DNA of 64,000 bases from Bostrychus sinensis (Eukaryota; Chordata; Actinopteri; Gobiiformes; Eleotridae), in the NCBI GenBank assembly GCA_020698575.1, contig CM036254.1, positions 27,556,526 through 27,620,525 of the forward strand, given 5' to 3'. The notes beneath the pieces are model-generated. The model saw only the letters and a program-made list of their open reading frames with translations. It ran no database searches and had not been told where the DNA came from. Within the stretch, counting starts at the first letter, position 1. Each line of letters starts with the position of its first letter. Of the stretch, positions 21,936 to 34,282 are shown piece after piece. The position numbers and the translations under genes are program-made.

Positions 21936-22771
21936 TTAAAAGGGGAACAATGTAACTTTTCACCTTAATTAAACAGTTTCAGAGTCAGTGTGATGACTAA
22001 CAAAGTTCCAGGGTGAATAAAGCCAACTGCACCTCCACCTGGTGTATCTTGGCGAACAGCTAGCCTTGCAAGAATGGGAGAACCCTGAAGTCTCAGTCTT
22101 GCCTGACAGCGACATGACCCACTTAGCCATAACAATATAGGGCTGTTTCCAGTTTTGCAGGGGGCCTATGCAATATGCTGTGAGGGCCCGTAGTTTTCCA
22201 AACTCAGATGGAGAGATTTCTAATCCAGATAATCTACAAACCAATCCACTTTATTCATATAGTACATATTATAAACAAAGACAGTTTACAAATTGATGTA
22301 CTTAGCACATTATATAAAAAAAATAAATACTCTATTTAACTTTACTAGTCCCAATTAAAATAAAAAAAAGTTAAACTAAATAAGAGCAATGCACTAAAAT
22401 ATTAAAAATTAGGTAAAAAACAGAAAAAATAAATAAAAACAAATCAATAAAAGACACCCTGAGTTAAAAGAACATCCCATAAAGGTACAAATAAATTTTC
22501 AACCTAATTATGGTACAAAAACAGTAGCCACAGCTTCTTAATGCAGCATATTTTATAAAGAATAAAGATGAGACGAGAAACAACCCCGCATAACAGCAAG
22601 CTATAGTGATGGCTTTATTTTTTTGTTTTTTGGCATGGCAGAGCGGCTACAACGCAGAGTCAAGCTGAGAAGACTCATAAATATTTACTGCAGTACTTTA
22701 ATCTGAAATGTAGGGGGAGCTCTGTAAAGTACAATGAAGAAAGGAGCAAAGTTACATGGTTCCCCTTTAAA
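21936..22771 (+). mobile_element. Miniature element of the AAAGGGGAACAATGTAAC-end family, interrupted by another repeat
   Basis: The ends are TTAAAAGGGGAACAATGTAA at 21936 and the near-complementary GTTACATGGTTCCCCTTTAA ending at 22771. The family interior is visible at 22060-22130 and 22600-22740. Between about 22140 and 22590 is an unrelated AT-rich insert containing ATCCACTTTATTCATATAGT, a sequence common at fish retroelement 3' ends. Confidence 0.75.
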
Positions 22772-23340
22772 CTTCCAGTTGTCATTTTACTTTAAACATC
22801 TTGTGAATGGTCTATCCAATATTTATTTACACACTTCTTTGCATCACTTTACACAATGGTTTTGGAGCTGTTTCTCTGTGAAACTAGACACAGACAGCTC
22901 TGAAATAGCCACTTTCTCTGTTAGCAACAGCCAATTCACCAAGAGGTGTGGAGCAGTCAATGGGAACCTGATAATAAAGCATCAGTTTAAGGTCTCTTTA
23001 TGTTCACTTTAAAGCAGTAATTAGTCAGGTTTGACCAATCAGAAAGAGCGTTGTATAATAGTGGCCTTTTATCACACCTTCTGTTGTTGACAGATGGACA
23101 TTTATAGATTTGATTTCACACTTGCTGTTGGCGGACTATCTAATTACAATGGACATGTTGTTCTGTGTGATCTGCAGGAGGATATTTTTACATTTCTTTT
23201 AGTTCATACATATTTAGTACTATTTTTATTTATGAAATAAATGTGTAAAATAGCTTTGTGTTTTTCAAACAACTAATTCCATATCATTGTATAAATGTGA
23301 CAGTTTTTATGTATATTTCTAATTAAACTTACTGGTAAAT
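22772..23340. other. No feature recognised
   Basis: Non-coding AT-rich sequence. Confidence 0.4.
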
Positions 23341-23480
23341 TGCTGTTGGACTGGTGTGCACTGTCATCTCACAAACAGAAGGTCCTTGGTTTGATTCCCA
23401 GACTGGGCGTGATCCTTCCTTCATATTCTCCATGCCTGGGTAGGTTTCTTCCATGTGCTCCGATTTCCCCCTTTAACCTA
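23341..23480 (+). mobile_element. tRNA-like SINE fragment (second SINE type)
   Basis: It contains AGAAGGTCCTTGGTTTGATT (B-box-like) and a CCATGTGCTCCGATTTCCCC stretch. It matches 20683-20785 read in reverse. Confidence 0.65.
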
Positions 23481-23754
23481 AAACAAGGGTCTGCAGCCTT
23501 GTGGATCCAAAGAGCCAACTGTTTCCAAAAATATTAAATTTGAATCTGTAAAGAGCCACAACCAGTTTTAATGCACAAAAGTGGCTTAGCCTATAATTAA
23601 AATATAGCTTATGGGTAGTCATTATTAATTGCAGTGTGGGGCACTTCAACAATTTAACAGTTCAGTCAGTAGCATACACCCGAAAACAGGGAGAAAGTGT
23701 TCATTTAAACTGACAAGATGACGTAGATCCAGGTTGTTTTATAGTCATTTGTGT

Positions 23755-24190
23755 TGTCATGATCCTGTCTGTGTCCTTGTCTTGTTTCCCCTGTGTTTTA
23801 TTTTGAAGCTTTAGTTACCTCTTGTGTTTTATTTTGTAGTCTGAGTCAGTCCTTGTGTTTTTCTGTTTTGAGCCTGTCTACTGTGTTTCCCACTTGTGTG
23901 AATGCCTGCCTCGCCCCTAATGCGTTTCACCGCTGTACTCCTAGTTTATTTAGTCCCTGTGTTTTCCCCAGTTCTTTGTCACGTGATCCTTGTGTTCCTT
24001 GTTGTTTTTGCTTTTTGCTCTGCCTTTTGATTTTGTAGTTTTGCACTTTTTGATTCCTTTTTATTTCTATTATTTATTTATTTATTTCTATTTTTATTTC
24101 CTTTGTTTAGTTTTCATCTTTTATTAAAACTGCTCCCTCACCAGTCCTGTTTTTTGCGTCCTTTTTCCTTTCTGCCCGTACCCCTTGACA
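23755..24190 (+). mobile_element. Possible solo LTR, 436 bp
   Basis: It starts TGTCATGATCC and ends CCCCTTGACA, giving TG...CA boundaries with a short terminal inverted repeat (TGTCA/TGACA). It is pyrimidine-rich and contains ATTAAA followed by a T-rich tract near the 3' side, as in many fish LTRs. No matching 5-bp target duplication was seen, so this remains tentative. Confidence 0.4.
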
Positions 24191-24369
24191 CTTATTCCTT
24201 TACTCACTTTACATAACCAGATGTCAGATCCCCAAGGAGCTGCAAGACCAGGGTTAAAAAGCAGCATACATCTCTAAAACCATATGTTGCAGATGTTTGA
24301 CCTAAAACATTCACAATAGGCTATGTCTCCAGCTAGGTACTCCTGACCAGGATCCTGGCCCAAGATCTG

Positions 24370-24450
24370 GAGATGGTTCCTAGCACTGCCCCTGACAGGT
24401 TGCCCTAGCAGCAGCATTGGAATAATGGGTCAAATGCAGAGATCAGCTTG
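24370..24450 (+). repeat. Dispersed repeat sharing CCTGACAGGTTGCCC with 30612-30670
   Basis: The block containing CTGCCCCTGACAGGTTGCCC and ATGGGTC recurs near 30608-30650. Probable SINE/LINE tail; family unknown. Confidence 0.45.
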
Positions 24451-24762
24451 GGTAGGTACAACTGCTTAGTCTCTATGAGCATCCAAAGACAAGGCCATAA
24501 GAGAAACTGGTTTCTAACAGTTGACCTCCCTGACCTACCTGTGAGGTTGCTCTAATATCTTCATGAAGCAGCTCACACTGATAGCGACTTGTGCTAGCAT
24601 GTTTTAGCAGGTTGAAATGCTAATTATAGTAATGGTTGTAAAGATAAGGAAAGATAGAGAAAATAGAAGGATATTAAATTAAATATTATTTGTGTATCAT
24701 TTATAGGTCATGATTGCACCTTGAAAAGACTTTTACATACTGCTAATTGGGCCTTAGATGTG

Positions 24763-25223
24763 TTGCCTGGAAAATCCAGACTGATATGTCTCTGTGTTAT
24801 TCTACAGAGAAATATCAGTCTGGTCACCACGCCGTCCGCAGTGGTTTACTCAATTCCCAAGTGTACCGTGCATTTTGATTGGTTTATTTAAGTCACCTGT
24901 TCTTCGCGAGCAGCGTCACTCGTACGCGTCTCCTCGCCGACAACAATAAAGATGGCGCACCGAGGAGCCGAGAGTTTGTTTCATTCAGCGGTATGGTACG
25001 GTAATGTTGAAATAACTCCTTCGTTCCTCCCTCGTGGCTTCACTACTCCGTTTGTTTACTTTCTTACTTTGTTGTCGCTTTGTTAACGTCACGTCCGCCA
25101 TTTTCTGATTGGCTAACGCCGCTGTTCGTTAATTCGGGTTTGCTCCGCCCTAGAAATCGAATTGATTGTAAGGCGACCAGACTCATCTGCTGGTACAGCG
25201 GTGAGTCTGGAATTTCCAGGCAA
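24763..25223. mobile_element. 461-bp TIR element with perfect 9-bp target duplication
   Basis: The ends are TTGCCTGGAAAATCCAGACT (24763-24782) and AGTCTGGAATTTCCAGGCAA (25204-25223): 20-bp inverted repeats with one mismatch, each nearly palindromic itself. The flanking 9-mers are both TTAGATGTG (24754-24762 and 25224-25232). A 9-bp duplication suggests Mutator-like or Merlin-like mechanics; I cannot name the family. The interior is CpG-rich with ATTGG boxes and an AAGATGGCGCACC start-like motif opening only a short frame, as if it were the deleted 5' end of an autonomous transposon. Confidence 0.88.
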
Positions 25224-26059
25224 TTAGATGTGACAAGGGTGGGATAAAAGTTGGAAACCAGTATGGGTGCACCTAGATGTGTGTCACTGTAGTTGGACAA
25301 AGAGAATATTCTGTTTGGCATTTTACCAGACAGGGAACAGGAGGTAACCGTTCGGCTAAACACTCCTGAAAAACGACAGTTGGCAATGTATTCAGTGTAC
25401 CAGAATGATATGAGGCTGTTTTAGGCATTAGTAATGTCTCTGATTTTAAATGATATCTTTGCTAATGAAGCATCTCTCACCTCTCCAGCCAGGTCCTGCA
25501 GGATGTGGAGGAGGAGCGGCTTGCGTCTGGCACACTTGGATCAAAAGCAAAAGGACCCTCTCTGCTATTTAATACTTCGGCAACATCTCGGAGCTCAGGT
25601 GCCATGGTAACAACCCCTCCTCTCATCCCTGCATCCTTCCCACCCATTACTTTTCCATCCGTTTCCCAGTTTATCCACTGTTTTCCAACTATTTTTGCGC
25701 TTCAAAACGGACTTGATATTAAGCAGCAGATTTGTCACTGTGTATAGAGAGATGGATAGAGCCATGCACACGAAAAGGTTCACAACACGGTCACGGTTTG
25801 AGAGCAGCTAAAAGAAGACTTGCAGTTTCCTCCACTTCATCGCACTCTTGGCTTTTGCTTTGATAAGAGAATCTGCTTCAAAAGAAAAATAATGCTGCAT
25901 TGTGACAAAATTATCAAAGACAAATTTTAAGGCGTGATAATTTTGGATTTTGGTAGATTGTATGCATAGATTTTTGCAGACTAGTTCAGGGCGTAAAGCT
26001 GGATCAGTCAAAATGTCAGTCAAAACTGTTCTCAGTTTTCTCTGTGTTAAGGAGTTAAA
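25224..26059. other. No gene recognised
   Basis: Non-coding. A minus frame at 25808-26065 (85 codons) has a plausible amino-acid mix but no domain I know; it may be part of a hAT element body whose end follows. Confidence 0.35.
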
Positions 26060-26401
26060 ATGCAAATATAAAACAAAAATATAACAATATAAACTCCTAT
26101 TAATCTTAGTAATTTTACTGTATATTTTATGTTAAAAAATAAATTAAAACTATATGCTATATTACTACTATACTATATTTTATAAAATTCAATTAAACTC
26201 ATTTAATTTTCAGCAATAAAAAAATTCAATAAGTCTTTGAAACAAGTTAATATGTACGTATGTGTTTTTTGTTTGTTTGTTTTTTTTGCTAATATTTTCA
26301 GTCATCTATTCTAGGAAGTAAATTATGAATTATTCCACATAACTTCTGCAAAGTGCTCGTGTACCCCTAGGGGTCCCCATGCCTCTGGCTGGGAAACACT
26401 G
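26060..26401 (+). mobile_element. 3' end of a hAT miniature element (family of 20034-20641)
   Basis: The right end CTGGCTGGGAAACACTG at 26385-26401 and the preceding TACCCCTAGGGGTCCCCATG match the copy at 20034-20641. The AT-rich interior is similar. The 5' end is missing. Confidence 0.65.
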
Positions 26402-26754
26402 CTCTAAGACATAATGCATAGCCAGCAACAATTCAGCAATTTCAGTGAAAAATATATTGACTTGTTGGATTTCATTAGTTTGGGAGTTGTACTGGGGGAG
26501 AACTAATGATGTTTTTAGGTTTCTTTGGCTTTATTGGATAGTGTAGTCGAGACGTGACAGGAAATCATGAAGGAGAGAGCAGAGAGAGACATTTGGAAAA
26601 GTCTTGGACATTTGAGTCTGGACTCAAATCCGCAATGCCAAGGCAGGCTGTAGTTGCCCTTTATATGTACTCTACTGTGGCACATAACTACGTAGGGACC
26701 AGAGACCAAAAATTCCTCCTGTATTGTAAAGGAGGATAAAGGAGGATGTTGCTC

Positions 26755-26945
26755 AGATAATAAGTTGTTGGCAGAGCGATTCCAGCTACCAGCATTGCAT
26801 ACTGCCATTGTGTCCTTGGGCAGCATCACCACCTCCTGTCCACCTCCTGTACGTTGCACTGGTGTATGAAAGTGTTTGTGTGATTATGTGTTTGGTGCTG
26901 GTAACAGAGGCACAAAATGGCAGCCTCATTGTTGTTGTTGTTATA
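26755..26945 (+). mobile_element. tRNA-derived SINE, decayed
   Basis: It contains GGCAGAGCGATTCCAGCTAC, CAGCATTGCATACTGCC and TGTGTCCTTGGGCA, as in 46571-46903, and ends in a GTT-repeat tail. Confidence 0.65.
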
Positions 26946-27149
26946 CAAGCAAAAGACTATTATCTATTATCTGGTACATTCATCATTTATTCATTTAATA
27001 TAGGAATAAACTAATCTAAGTATGAGTGAGAATTTTTGGTTTGGTCATCTGATTGGGGCTTTTATGTAAAGTTATTTAGTCCTAGTTTAGTCCTGGCCCT
27101 AGCACCTCCCTCCTGGTTTTCTCAGGTTACATCTGGCTTAGATTTAAGG

Positions 27150-27520
27150 TGCATTCACTCCAGTCGTGTTTGGTCCGCTGTCATTGAACTCTAGTTTGTT
27201 TGCTCGGAAAGTCCTGTTTGTTTTGGGAGGTGTAAATGTGCAAACACTGATTCAGACCAAAAAGAACAAACTCTAGTCTGCTTGAAAACATAGGTCTTGG
27301 TCCGGTTGAAGTGGACCCTGGTGCAATTTGATAGCGTATGTGATTGCAAAGAGAACCAAACAGTGATCCAAAACTAGGAGATGGACCACACTGCAGTGGA
27401 TTGTGGGTAAAGACAACCAAAATAAATGTACCTGTACAGCGATAATGGGAGAAATGGCTTGCGGTCAGCCGTGGAGAAGTTTTCACCCCAACAGTAGAGC
27501 AGCTTATATTGTGATTCATT
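27150..27520. mobile_element. Probable miniature DNA element
   Basis: The left boundary resembles the GGTGCATTCACTCCAGTC type seen at ends of fish miniature elements, and the interior repeats GGTCCGGTTGAAGTGGACC-like dyads. No exact opposite end was found. Confidence 0.35.
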
Positions 27521-28424
27521 TATTCTATCAGTACTAAGCTATATAAATTTGGTCATATTTTGCTCGACACCTGTTTAATTTGGAAACCAGGAATATGTAG
27601 TTGTCTGTCTCTCTACTTTGTGCCCGCTGCCTCAGACGTAGCCAGGTTTTAAAACAACATTCTCCATGGTCGGCTGCCTCATCTGCCGCTCATGCTGATC
27701 CCATTGTTGTTTAGTTCTCATTTATCCTAGACATTGCCTAGTCTAGCTTAATAGTCCTAACCTTAGTGGACATGATTTTAGTTTATTTCTGCATTCATTC
27801 CAAGCTTTGTCCTTTATTAGTCCATGTTTATCCTTGTTTTAGTCCTAGTTTGTTTATGACTTTCCTCCTGAATCACTCCTGGTTTATTCCTCTCTTTTCT
27901 CCATTTTCTGGTGTGATAAAAACTGTGGCTCATTGTCCAGTAAATGATCAAACAAACCCCAGTGAAGCGTATCTGATGCAGAGTTTAAAGGCAGCTCATT
28001 TGGGTCAGTGCTGGATGGGTGCAGGCCTTATCTGGGTTAATTCAGCCTGGTGTTCCGTCTTCATGGCTGTTGGCCCAACAGATTGGCTCTAGCCCCGGGA
28101 CAGTGCGCCAAAATAAGGCACCCCACCGGCCGCTCGCTACATAGATTATTCAGAATGGAGTGGCTCAAAATTTAATAACAAGAAAGTTGGAGGCGAGCCC
28201 TAATAAACTTAGACTCTCCTGAAATTGGAGCTTTTACATTTTAAAAGGAGAGGGCACTCTTTCTGTCCACTCCATTACATAGACAGTAGTTCATACACAT
28301 AAAAGGATTAAGATAAGGCTGCAAGAAGAGCTCATGTTCGGAGATAACCCCTGGTAGCAAAATGGATTTTAGGATTAGAACTAAGATCCTTATTTTAACT
28401 GTATCATGGCATAAAAGTGGCATT
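27521..28424. other. No gene recognised; short TTTAGTCCT array
   Basis: Degenerate units related to the GGTTTAGTCCT minisatellite lie at about 27725-27855. A 108-codon frame at 27766-28092 overlaps them and is judged non-coding. Confidence 0.4.
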
Positions 28425-29358
28425 CACCAATCAGGCATAACATTATGACCACCAACTGGAGAAGTGAACAACACAGATTGTCTCTCCATCATGACACCTG
28501 GGATATAATAGGCAGCAAGTGAATATTTTGTCCTCAAAGTTGACAGAAGTTGTTAGAAACAGGAAAAATGGGCAAGAATAGAGATTAAAACAGGTTTGAC
28601 AAGGGCCAAATTGTGATGGTTCAGTGGTTCACATCCTTTGTTGTCTTGTGCACCCCTTGGACTTTTTGTCACACCATGAGTACATCTTTACTCAGACATG
28701 ATGAGGATTCTTTAATAAGTAGTCCTATAAAAAATATTACAAAGACGTTTAATTTATTGTAAATACAAATTCTTCTACAGTTTTAATGTTTAAACCCAAA
28801 TTCAAGATAAAAAATAAATAAATAATCATCTACCTTGCTTTAATTTAAAAAAAATTAAATTCATATTACAGTTACTTAGGTTATTTTACTATAAATTTTA
28901 TGTTCAAAATAAAATATAAAGAAAAAACATTTTAAATTCATAAATAAATTGACTACAAAATCATTTGAATAACTTGTCTTTGATCCTATTGAACCTAAAA
29001 ATATTTAACAATGTACATATGTAATGTAATTTAATGTAATGTATTGTTCTGTAATAGTAATGTTCAATCTTTAGCACCTCCTTTTAATCAGTCAGTAAGA
29101 CACTTGAGCTTGTCTTTTGTCATTTCTTACCATCTTGGAAATAAATTTAAATGAATTCTAAGTACCTTCTGCAAAGTGCGTGCGTATCTAGAAAGGCTGG
29201 GTCATGTGGGCTGATCCAACAGACCAGCTACTGTAGCTCAAACTGCTTAAGCTGGTTCTGGTAGAAATGTGTCAGAATACACAATGCATCACTGTTTGTT
29301 GCGTCTGGGGCTGCACATTTGGCAGGTGGTCTGTGGTCATAATGTTATTCCATCTAAT
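28425..29358 (+). mobile_element. Tc1-like deletion derivative, interrupted by a hAT element
   Basis: The left end CACCAATCAGGCATAACATT at 28425 and the diverged right end near 29323-29350 (GGTCATAATGTTATTCC) are inverted. The body keeps the region encoding the N-terminal helix-turn-helix of Tc1 transposase (GACAAGGGCCAAATTGTGAT near 28597, then GATCCAACAGACCAGCTACT near 29213), then jumps straight to the right end, so the catalytic DDE domain is absent. The copy at 42172-43434 has the same junction (GGGGCTG then GGCAGGTGGTC). Confidence 0.8.
28622..29190 (+). mobile_element. hAT miniature element nested in the Tc1-like copy
   Basis: It begins CAGTGGTTCACATCCTTTGT and continues with GTGCACCCCTTGGACTTTTT, aligning with the start of 20034-20641. 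The right end is decayed near 29190, where Tc1 text resumes. Confidence 0.72.
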
Positions 29359-31984
29359 GCATATCCAAGGAAACAGCTTCTATGCATTATGACTTTTTTG
29401 AGTTTTAGGTGACTCATTTGGCATGCAAACTACTAGATAACATTTTCATATCTGTCAGTTTTCTCATCTGACTTTAGAAGGTCAAAGACGACAAGTGTTA
29501 CATTGCTGTGCGCAAAATAAGCTTAATACTTAGTACTTGTTATAGCTTGGTCGCAAGTTAGCAAGGATTTGTTGGTGTTTAATGTGCATTTTGTTGCGGC
29601 CCATCAATGTACTTTAATGCACTTTTTTGCCATCTACAATTCATTCGAACTCCCACCATACAGTTCCATTCCCTGCATATAGTCTAGTTTTAATGTCTAA
29701 CTAGGCAGAAAACGTAAGCCAATCTCTTAATCTTGTTTATTTGCGCGGCTGATGGTTCTCTGCTGGAGAGACCCTCTGGACCAGACCAAACTCGCTCTAA
29801 TGACTTGTTTTTTTACTCCGTGTATTCAAATGTTTACTTAGGCCTGACACTGCTGGAAGTAATGTACCAACTCTTCCCCACATAAAGCCCCACTTCTAAA
29901 AACCCCGGAGTCCCACTTTATATAAAGCCGAGAAACACATGCGCTGTCCCTTTTAATTGTATTTCCGGTGCATTAACAGCCAAAGCCAAACAAAAGATGA
30001 GAGAGGAGGATCAAAAAGAGTGCATTGGTGTTTGGGGCAGGGAGGTGGCTGTGCTGCTTTTCTGTCTAAATATGGCCGTTGGGATGGTCCCAGCTTTTTA
30101 TACGGTTCACAAAACTTGTTCTTTCACCAGACTGAATGGCTCCGATTAGGGCCTTTCCCTCTCAATTCACAAACACACTTGAGGGAAACACTTTATGTAA
30201 GGCCACAGATGGGCTGCTATGCTTAGGAAGACTCATTCCTCGTCAGCCAAGGCGTCAACTTAGGCTTTGTACAGGCAACCCCTGTATATACACACATTTT
30301 TTTGAAGAGCGGCACACAATACACAACCTGATGAGGCAGAATTTCAGAGTAGTTCAAGCCTTCCAGCTATTCTTGTACAATCATCATAAAGCTCAAGTAC
30401 ACAAACAGACACAGGCTAGATTATAAAAGATTTTTATACTAGATGGGTGTTCAGCACGTAATAGAGGGCCAATCATATGCTCCCATTCAACAGGTCTGTT
30501 CCCATTAAAATCAGGGATGTTCATTGGCTGTTTGTCTGCATGGCTTGTTAACAATTAATCAGTGTCTGCTAAAAATCCTACTGTAAAAGTGGCAGAAGGA
30601 CCACTCACTGCTCCTGACAGGTTGCCCCAGTGGCATTAAAGGATGGGTCCAATCCCTATGGGAACAATAAAGAATTTAGCGCAGTGCTTGAATCCAGTGT
30701 AGCCTCAGTCAGTCAGCTGCAGCAGATGGATGTGTTTGAGACCTCTTGGAGAACTCTGTGAAATACATGCTACACTTTGAACAGTGCACGTTGCATCAGG
30801 AGAGCATCTTCTGTTTTTTATACAAGCAGTTTGAAGGAGAAGTGGTTTAACCCCCCCTTCCCCAGTATTCTCAGACTAATTGCAGTAAAAGCCACTTGTG
30901 TTTGCAGTCTTGGTGAAGCAAAGTGTCCATAACCTTATCCATAAATGTCCTCAAAAGCAATACTAACAGTAATATTTCCATAGTCTCACATGTTTCTAAC
31001 AGTGGACCGCAATATATGTGGGTAATATTTGGGAATAAGGACATTTAAGCATGTATAAGCTGGATAAATGGAGGGTTGCAGCAGGAAGGGAATCAGGCAT
31101 TAAATTAATATGCAGAAGATAGATGACTTGCTGTGCCGACTCTCGAAGGGAAAAGCTGAAAGGAAAAGACGATCTGAGTAGTTTCTAATATCCTTAAAAC
31201 TCTTTTTTTTTTTTTTTTTTCTTGGACTCCACTGTCTGCCCTTACGTGTGTCCACTATTACTCAGCCGCTCATTTAAGTCTTTGAACAAGGCTGGAGGCT
31301 GTAAGTGTTCTGACCCACACTCAGCCCTTTCTACTCCCTCCTCCCCTCTCTTCTCCTCTCCTCTGTCCATTTCCGACACAGTGACCTTGGATGTGGGCAC
31401 TGGCTGGCTGCCCCATCCCTTGACCCTGGATGTTTTTTATGGCTGGAACCAGTCCTGTCAGGGCTTGGCTTCTTCACTCGGTGCTTCCTCAGATCAGGCC
31501 TGGCTCTGCTCCAGCTGTCAAGATCTGTACAGTCCACACACCACGGCTGTTCCAGCAGCTTCTGTTGAGTTTCCATAGCAAGAATTATTTAAAAATATGT
31601 AAAAAATAAACTTCTTAAAAAGTGTCTGTTTGCAACCCCCTTTTTAAAATCATGTTTTTAAAATATGACTAGACAATGGATGGATTAATTTTTTGGAATG
31701 GCTGTAATTTTAATTATCCTATCATTTTGCCTTACACTTTTTGTGTAACAGAAGAAAAAAAAATTAATAAAAAGATAACAGGATATTAAAGCTATACCTT
31801 GATGTCATCCAAGCTACATTAAAATTCAGCTTATAATGCTCTGGCCTATCACATATTCCCATAAAAGCAGTTCCTGTTCAAATGCGGGACTCTATTGGCT
31901 GTTTGTCAGGTTGATGTATTTTTAGACCTGGATAGTGAATGACGTCATGACCACCGTTGTTTTCAGTAACCATGCCCAATGTCA
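29359..31984. other. No gene recognised
   Basis: It holds a dispersed-repeat fragment at 30600-30670 (shared with 24370-24450), a T18 run at 31203-31220 and a pyrimidine-rich stretch near 31330-31370. Several 80-118-codon frames have no domain and are not called. Confidence 0.45.
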
Positions 31985-32520
31985 TCTGTCCACTTCCTAG
32001 GCGCCACCATCACCCAGGACCTCATGTGGGAGCCAACAGTCAGCCTCCTCCTCAAGATGGCCCAGCAGAGGATGTTCTTTCTGCGGCAGGTGAAGATTGT
32101 TTAACCTGGCAGCAGTGTGCGTTCAGCTGACAAGGTGATCAGCTGCAGCCTAACATCTCTCCAGGACCTGTACACCTCCAGGACTCTGGCCTGCACAGGT
32201 CAGATCGCACCTGACCCCTCTCCCTCTGGAGGTGGACTTTTTGAACCACAGTTCACAGCAGGAGGCTTTGGTCCATTCAGACGAGAACCTCAAGATCCCA
32301 CAAGAACAGTTTTATTTCTTGTGCTGTAGGACTCACAAACACTAAATAACCTGGCTGCTATTGTTACTTTCTTACTTTATTACGGCCATTTTTTACCCCA
32401 CTGTTTACATCTTGCACTATAATGTACATAATCATATCTGGTACCTGTTTATATTCATTTGTATTGTCTTTCATACTGTTTAGATAGCGTTTATACTTTA
32501 TTCTATTTTATGATTACACA
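31985..32520 (+). mobile_element. Rex1/CR1-like LINE 3' end, 5' truncated
   Basis: The translation begins with the end of a reverse-transcriptase ORF: GATITQDLMWE, then LLKMAQQRMFFLRQ, then a stop and a frame change, then TSLQDLYTSRTLA. That order is typical of the C-terminus of fish Rex1/Babar or related CR1-group LINEs as I recall them. An AT-rich 3' UTR follows. Dead copy. Confidence 0.68.
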
Positions 32521-33754
32521 CAACTCAACTTAAACACATTGTTTTGTTCACATCTATAAATTTTGTAAATTTAGATTAGTCCATCAATAGCTTATTTCAT
32601 TTTCTTGTATTCCTGCATGTTTATTATTATAGTGTACTTGTTTTATGTTTGCACCAAATGACAAAAAAAAAACAAAAAAAAAAAAACACACATATAAAAA
32701 TAGATAATAAACACTGCAAAATCTGACCTTTTTGTATTTGTAGGGGTCCTGTTAGCCGAACACCAGGCGTTTGGTTTCACATTGCGCTCGATAGGAAAAA
32801 TCCTTTCTGGGCCGCATGGGGTTTTTCAGCTGAGTAGCCACCAGTAAATTTGGCACTGGGGAAGAGGGGTGGCACAAAAAAACCCCCAAAAAAATTCCAC
32901 TTTGTCTTAGATTTGGAACTTGCACCTTATCTGCTTGACTGGTGAGTAAATATGTCTACAGTGAACTACTTTATAACATTTGAGGATAGACTACCTAAAA
33001 GCTAGCTTGCATTAGTCTTATGGTCAAATGGTAGTGTCAGTAATCAAAAGCAATGCTAGTCAATGTCTACATGGAAATTTGATTACAAACTTTGGCTCAG
33101 ATTAGACAGATACAAGCGTTGTTCAGTTTAAAGGCAAAGTGTCCTTTTACCAGTTGTACTTGTGAACATCTGTGACGGCCCCTCTCACAACAAAATACAG
33201 AAAGTACAGTTTAAGTTTAATAGACTATAGCCAGCAGTGTTTTGGGTTTGATGTCTTTATGTTTGCTGTAAGCTGTGGAAAGGCTGTCTGTTCGCAGGAG
33301 GCTTCTGCAATATCCTTCCACAACATCACACACATCACACTGGGATCTGAACCTCCGGGCGCTGTGCGAGCGTTAGTGCACGAGCTTTACTCTCTGAACA
33401 ACTCTGGAGTTAATTCTTACAAAATTATCCTCTATCTCTCACACATTTGGAGATAAAAAGACAAGCATGGCGTTACACTAAGTTACAGCAAATAACAGTA
33501 GAGATATTGTCATTTAGAAAAGAGATTTTGTGATTAAAATCTAACATTTTTAAGGAAACTGCCCAAAAGGTACAATGATGTTAAAACCACTGATGTGTGC
33601 ATTTTTAAGCGGTTTATTGTCAGCAATTGCCCAAAGTCAAATTTGAGTTCTAAAACACCACACTAGGTTTCTGATGAGGCTTACTGCCTCAGTTATACAT
33701 GTCATAATAATTAAAGGTGACATTCCATGTCCCAAGAACAAGATTCTGTGCCTG
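32521..33754. other. No gene recognised
   Basis: It includes A-rich runs near 32664-32700. The 94-codon frame at 33172-33456 is unsupported. Confidence 0.45.
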
Positions 33755-34282
33755 CAGGTTGGGTTGCCGAGGCACCTGCCGTCGACTGCTGCCCAGTCGC
33801 ACAGCACCGACCCCTTATGGTCCTTCCCACGGTTGGTGGGCCTGCGTTCCTACTCTCATCTATGGTCATGAGCTTTGGGTCATGACCGAAAGGACAAGAT
33901 CCCAGCCGAAATGAGTTTTCTCCACAGGGTGGTTGGGCACTCCCTTAGAGAAAGGGTGAGGAGCTCGGTCACGCAGGAGGATCTCGGAGTAGAGCCGCTG
34001 ATCCTCCACATTGAGAGGAGTCAGTTGAGGTGGCTCGTGCATCTGTTCTGGATGCCTCCTGGTCACCTCCCTGGTGAGGTGTTCTGGGCATGTCTCACTG
34101 GGCGGAGGTCCCGGAGAGGACTTAGGACACGCTGGAGGGACTATGTCTCTCGGCGGGCCTGGGGAACGCCTTGGGGTCCCCCTGGTAGAGCTGGAGGAAC
34201 TGTCTGTGGAGAGGGATGTCTGGGCATCTCTGCTTAAACTGCTGCCCCCGCGACCCGGCCCTGTAAGAAGATGGATGGATGG
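33755..34282 (+). mobile_element. RTE/Rex3-like LINE 3' end with GATG tail
   Basis: From about 33860 the translation reads YGHELWVM, then MSFLHRVVGHSLRERVRSS, then LGVEPL, ERSQLRWLVHL, MPPG, and RTRWRDYVSRRAW, the widely repeated C-terminus of a fish non-LTR polyprotein, interrupted by frame changes. It finishes with CCCGCGACCCGGCCC and a GATGGATGGATGG tail, the kind of 3' tail reported for Rex3. The first 80 bp may belong to an adjoining repeat. It is 5' truncated, as most LINE insertions are. Confidence 0.8.

Noticed and set aside
24930..25010. ATGGCGCACC start with CpG-rich leader as a host promoter and first exon
   Set aside because: It lies entirely inside the 461-bp inverted-repeat element with its own target duplication, so it belongs to the element.
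31222..31578. 118-codon plus-strand ORF
   Set aside because: It overlaps a pyrimidine-rich tract and is open on the opposite strand too. No recognisable protein.
33875..34237. 120-codon ORF as a possible host gene
   Set aside because: It is the frame-broken C-terminus of a LINE polyprotein followed by a GATG tail, not a host gene.
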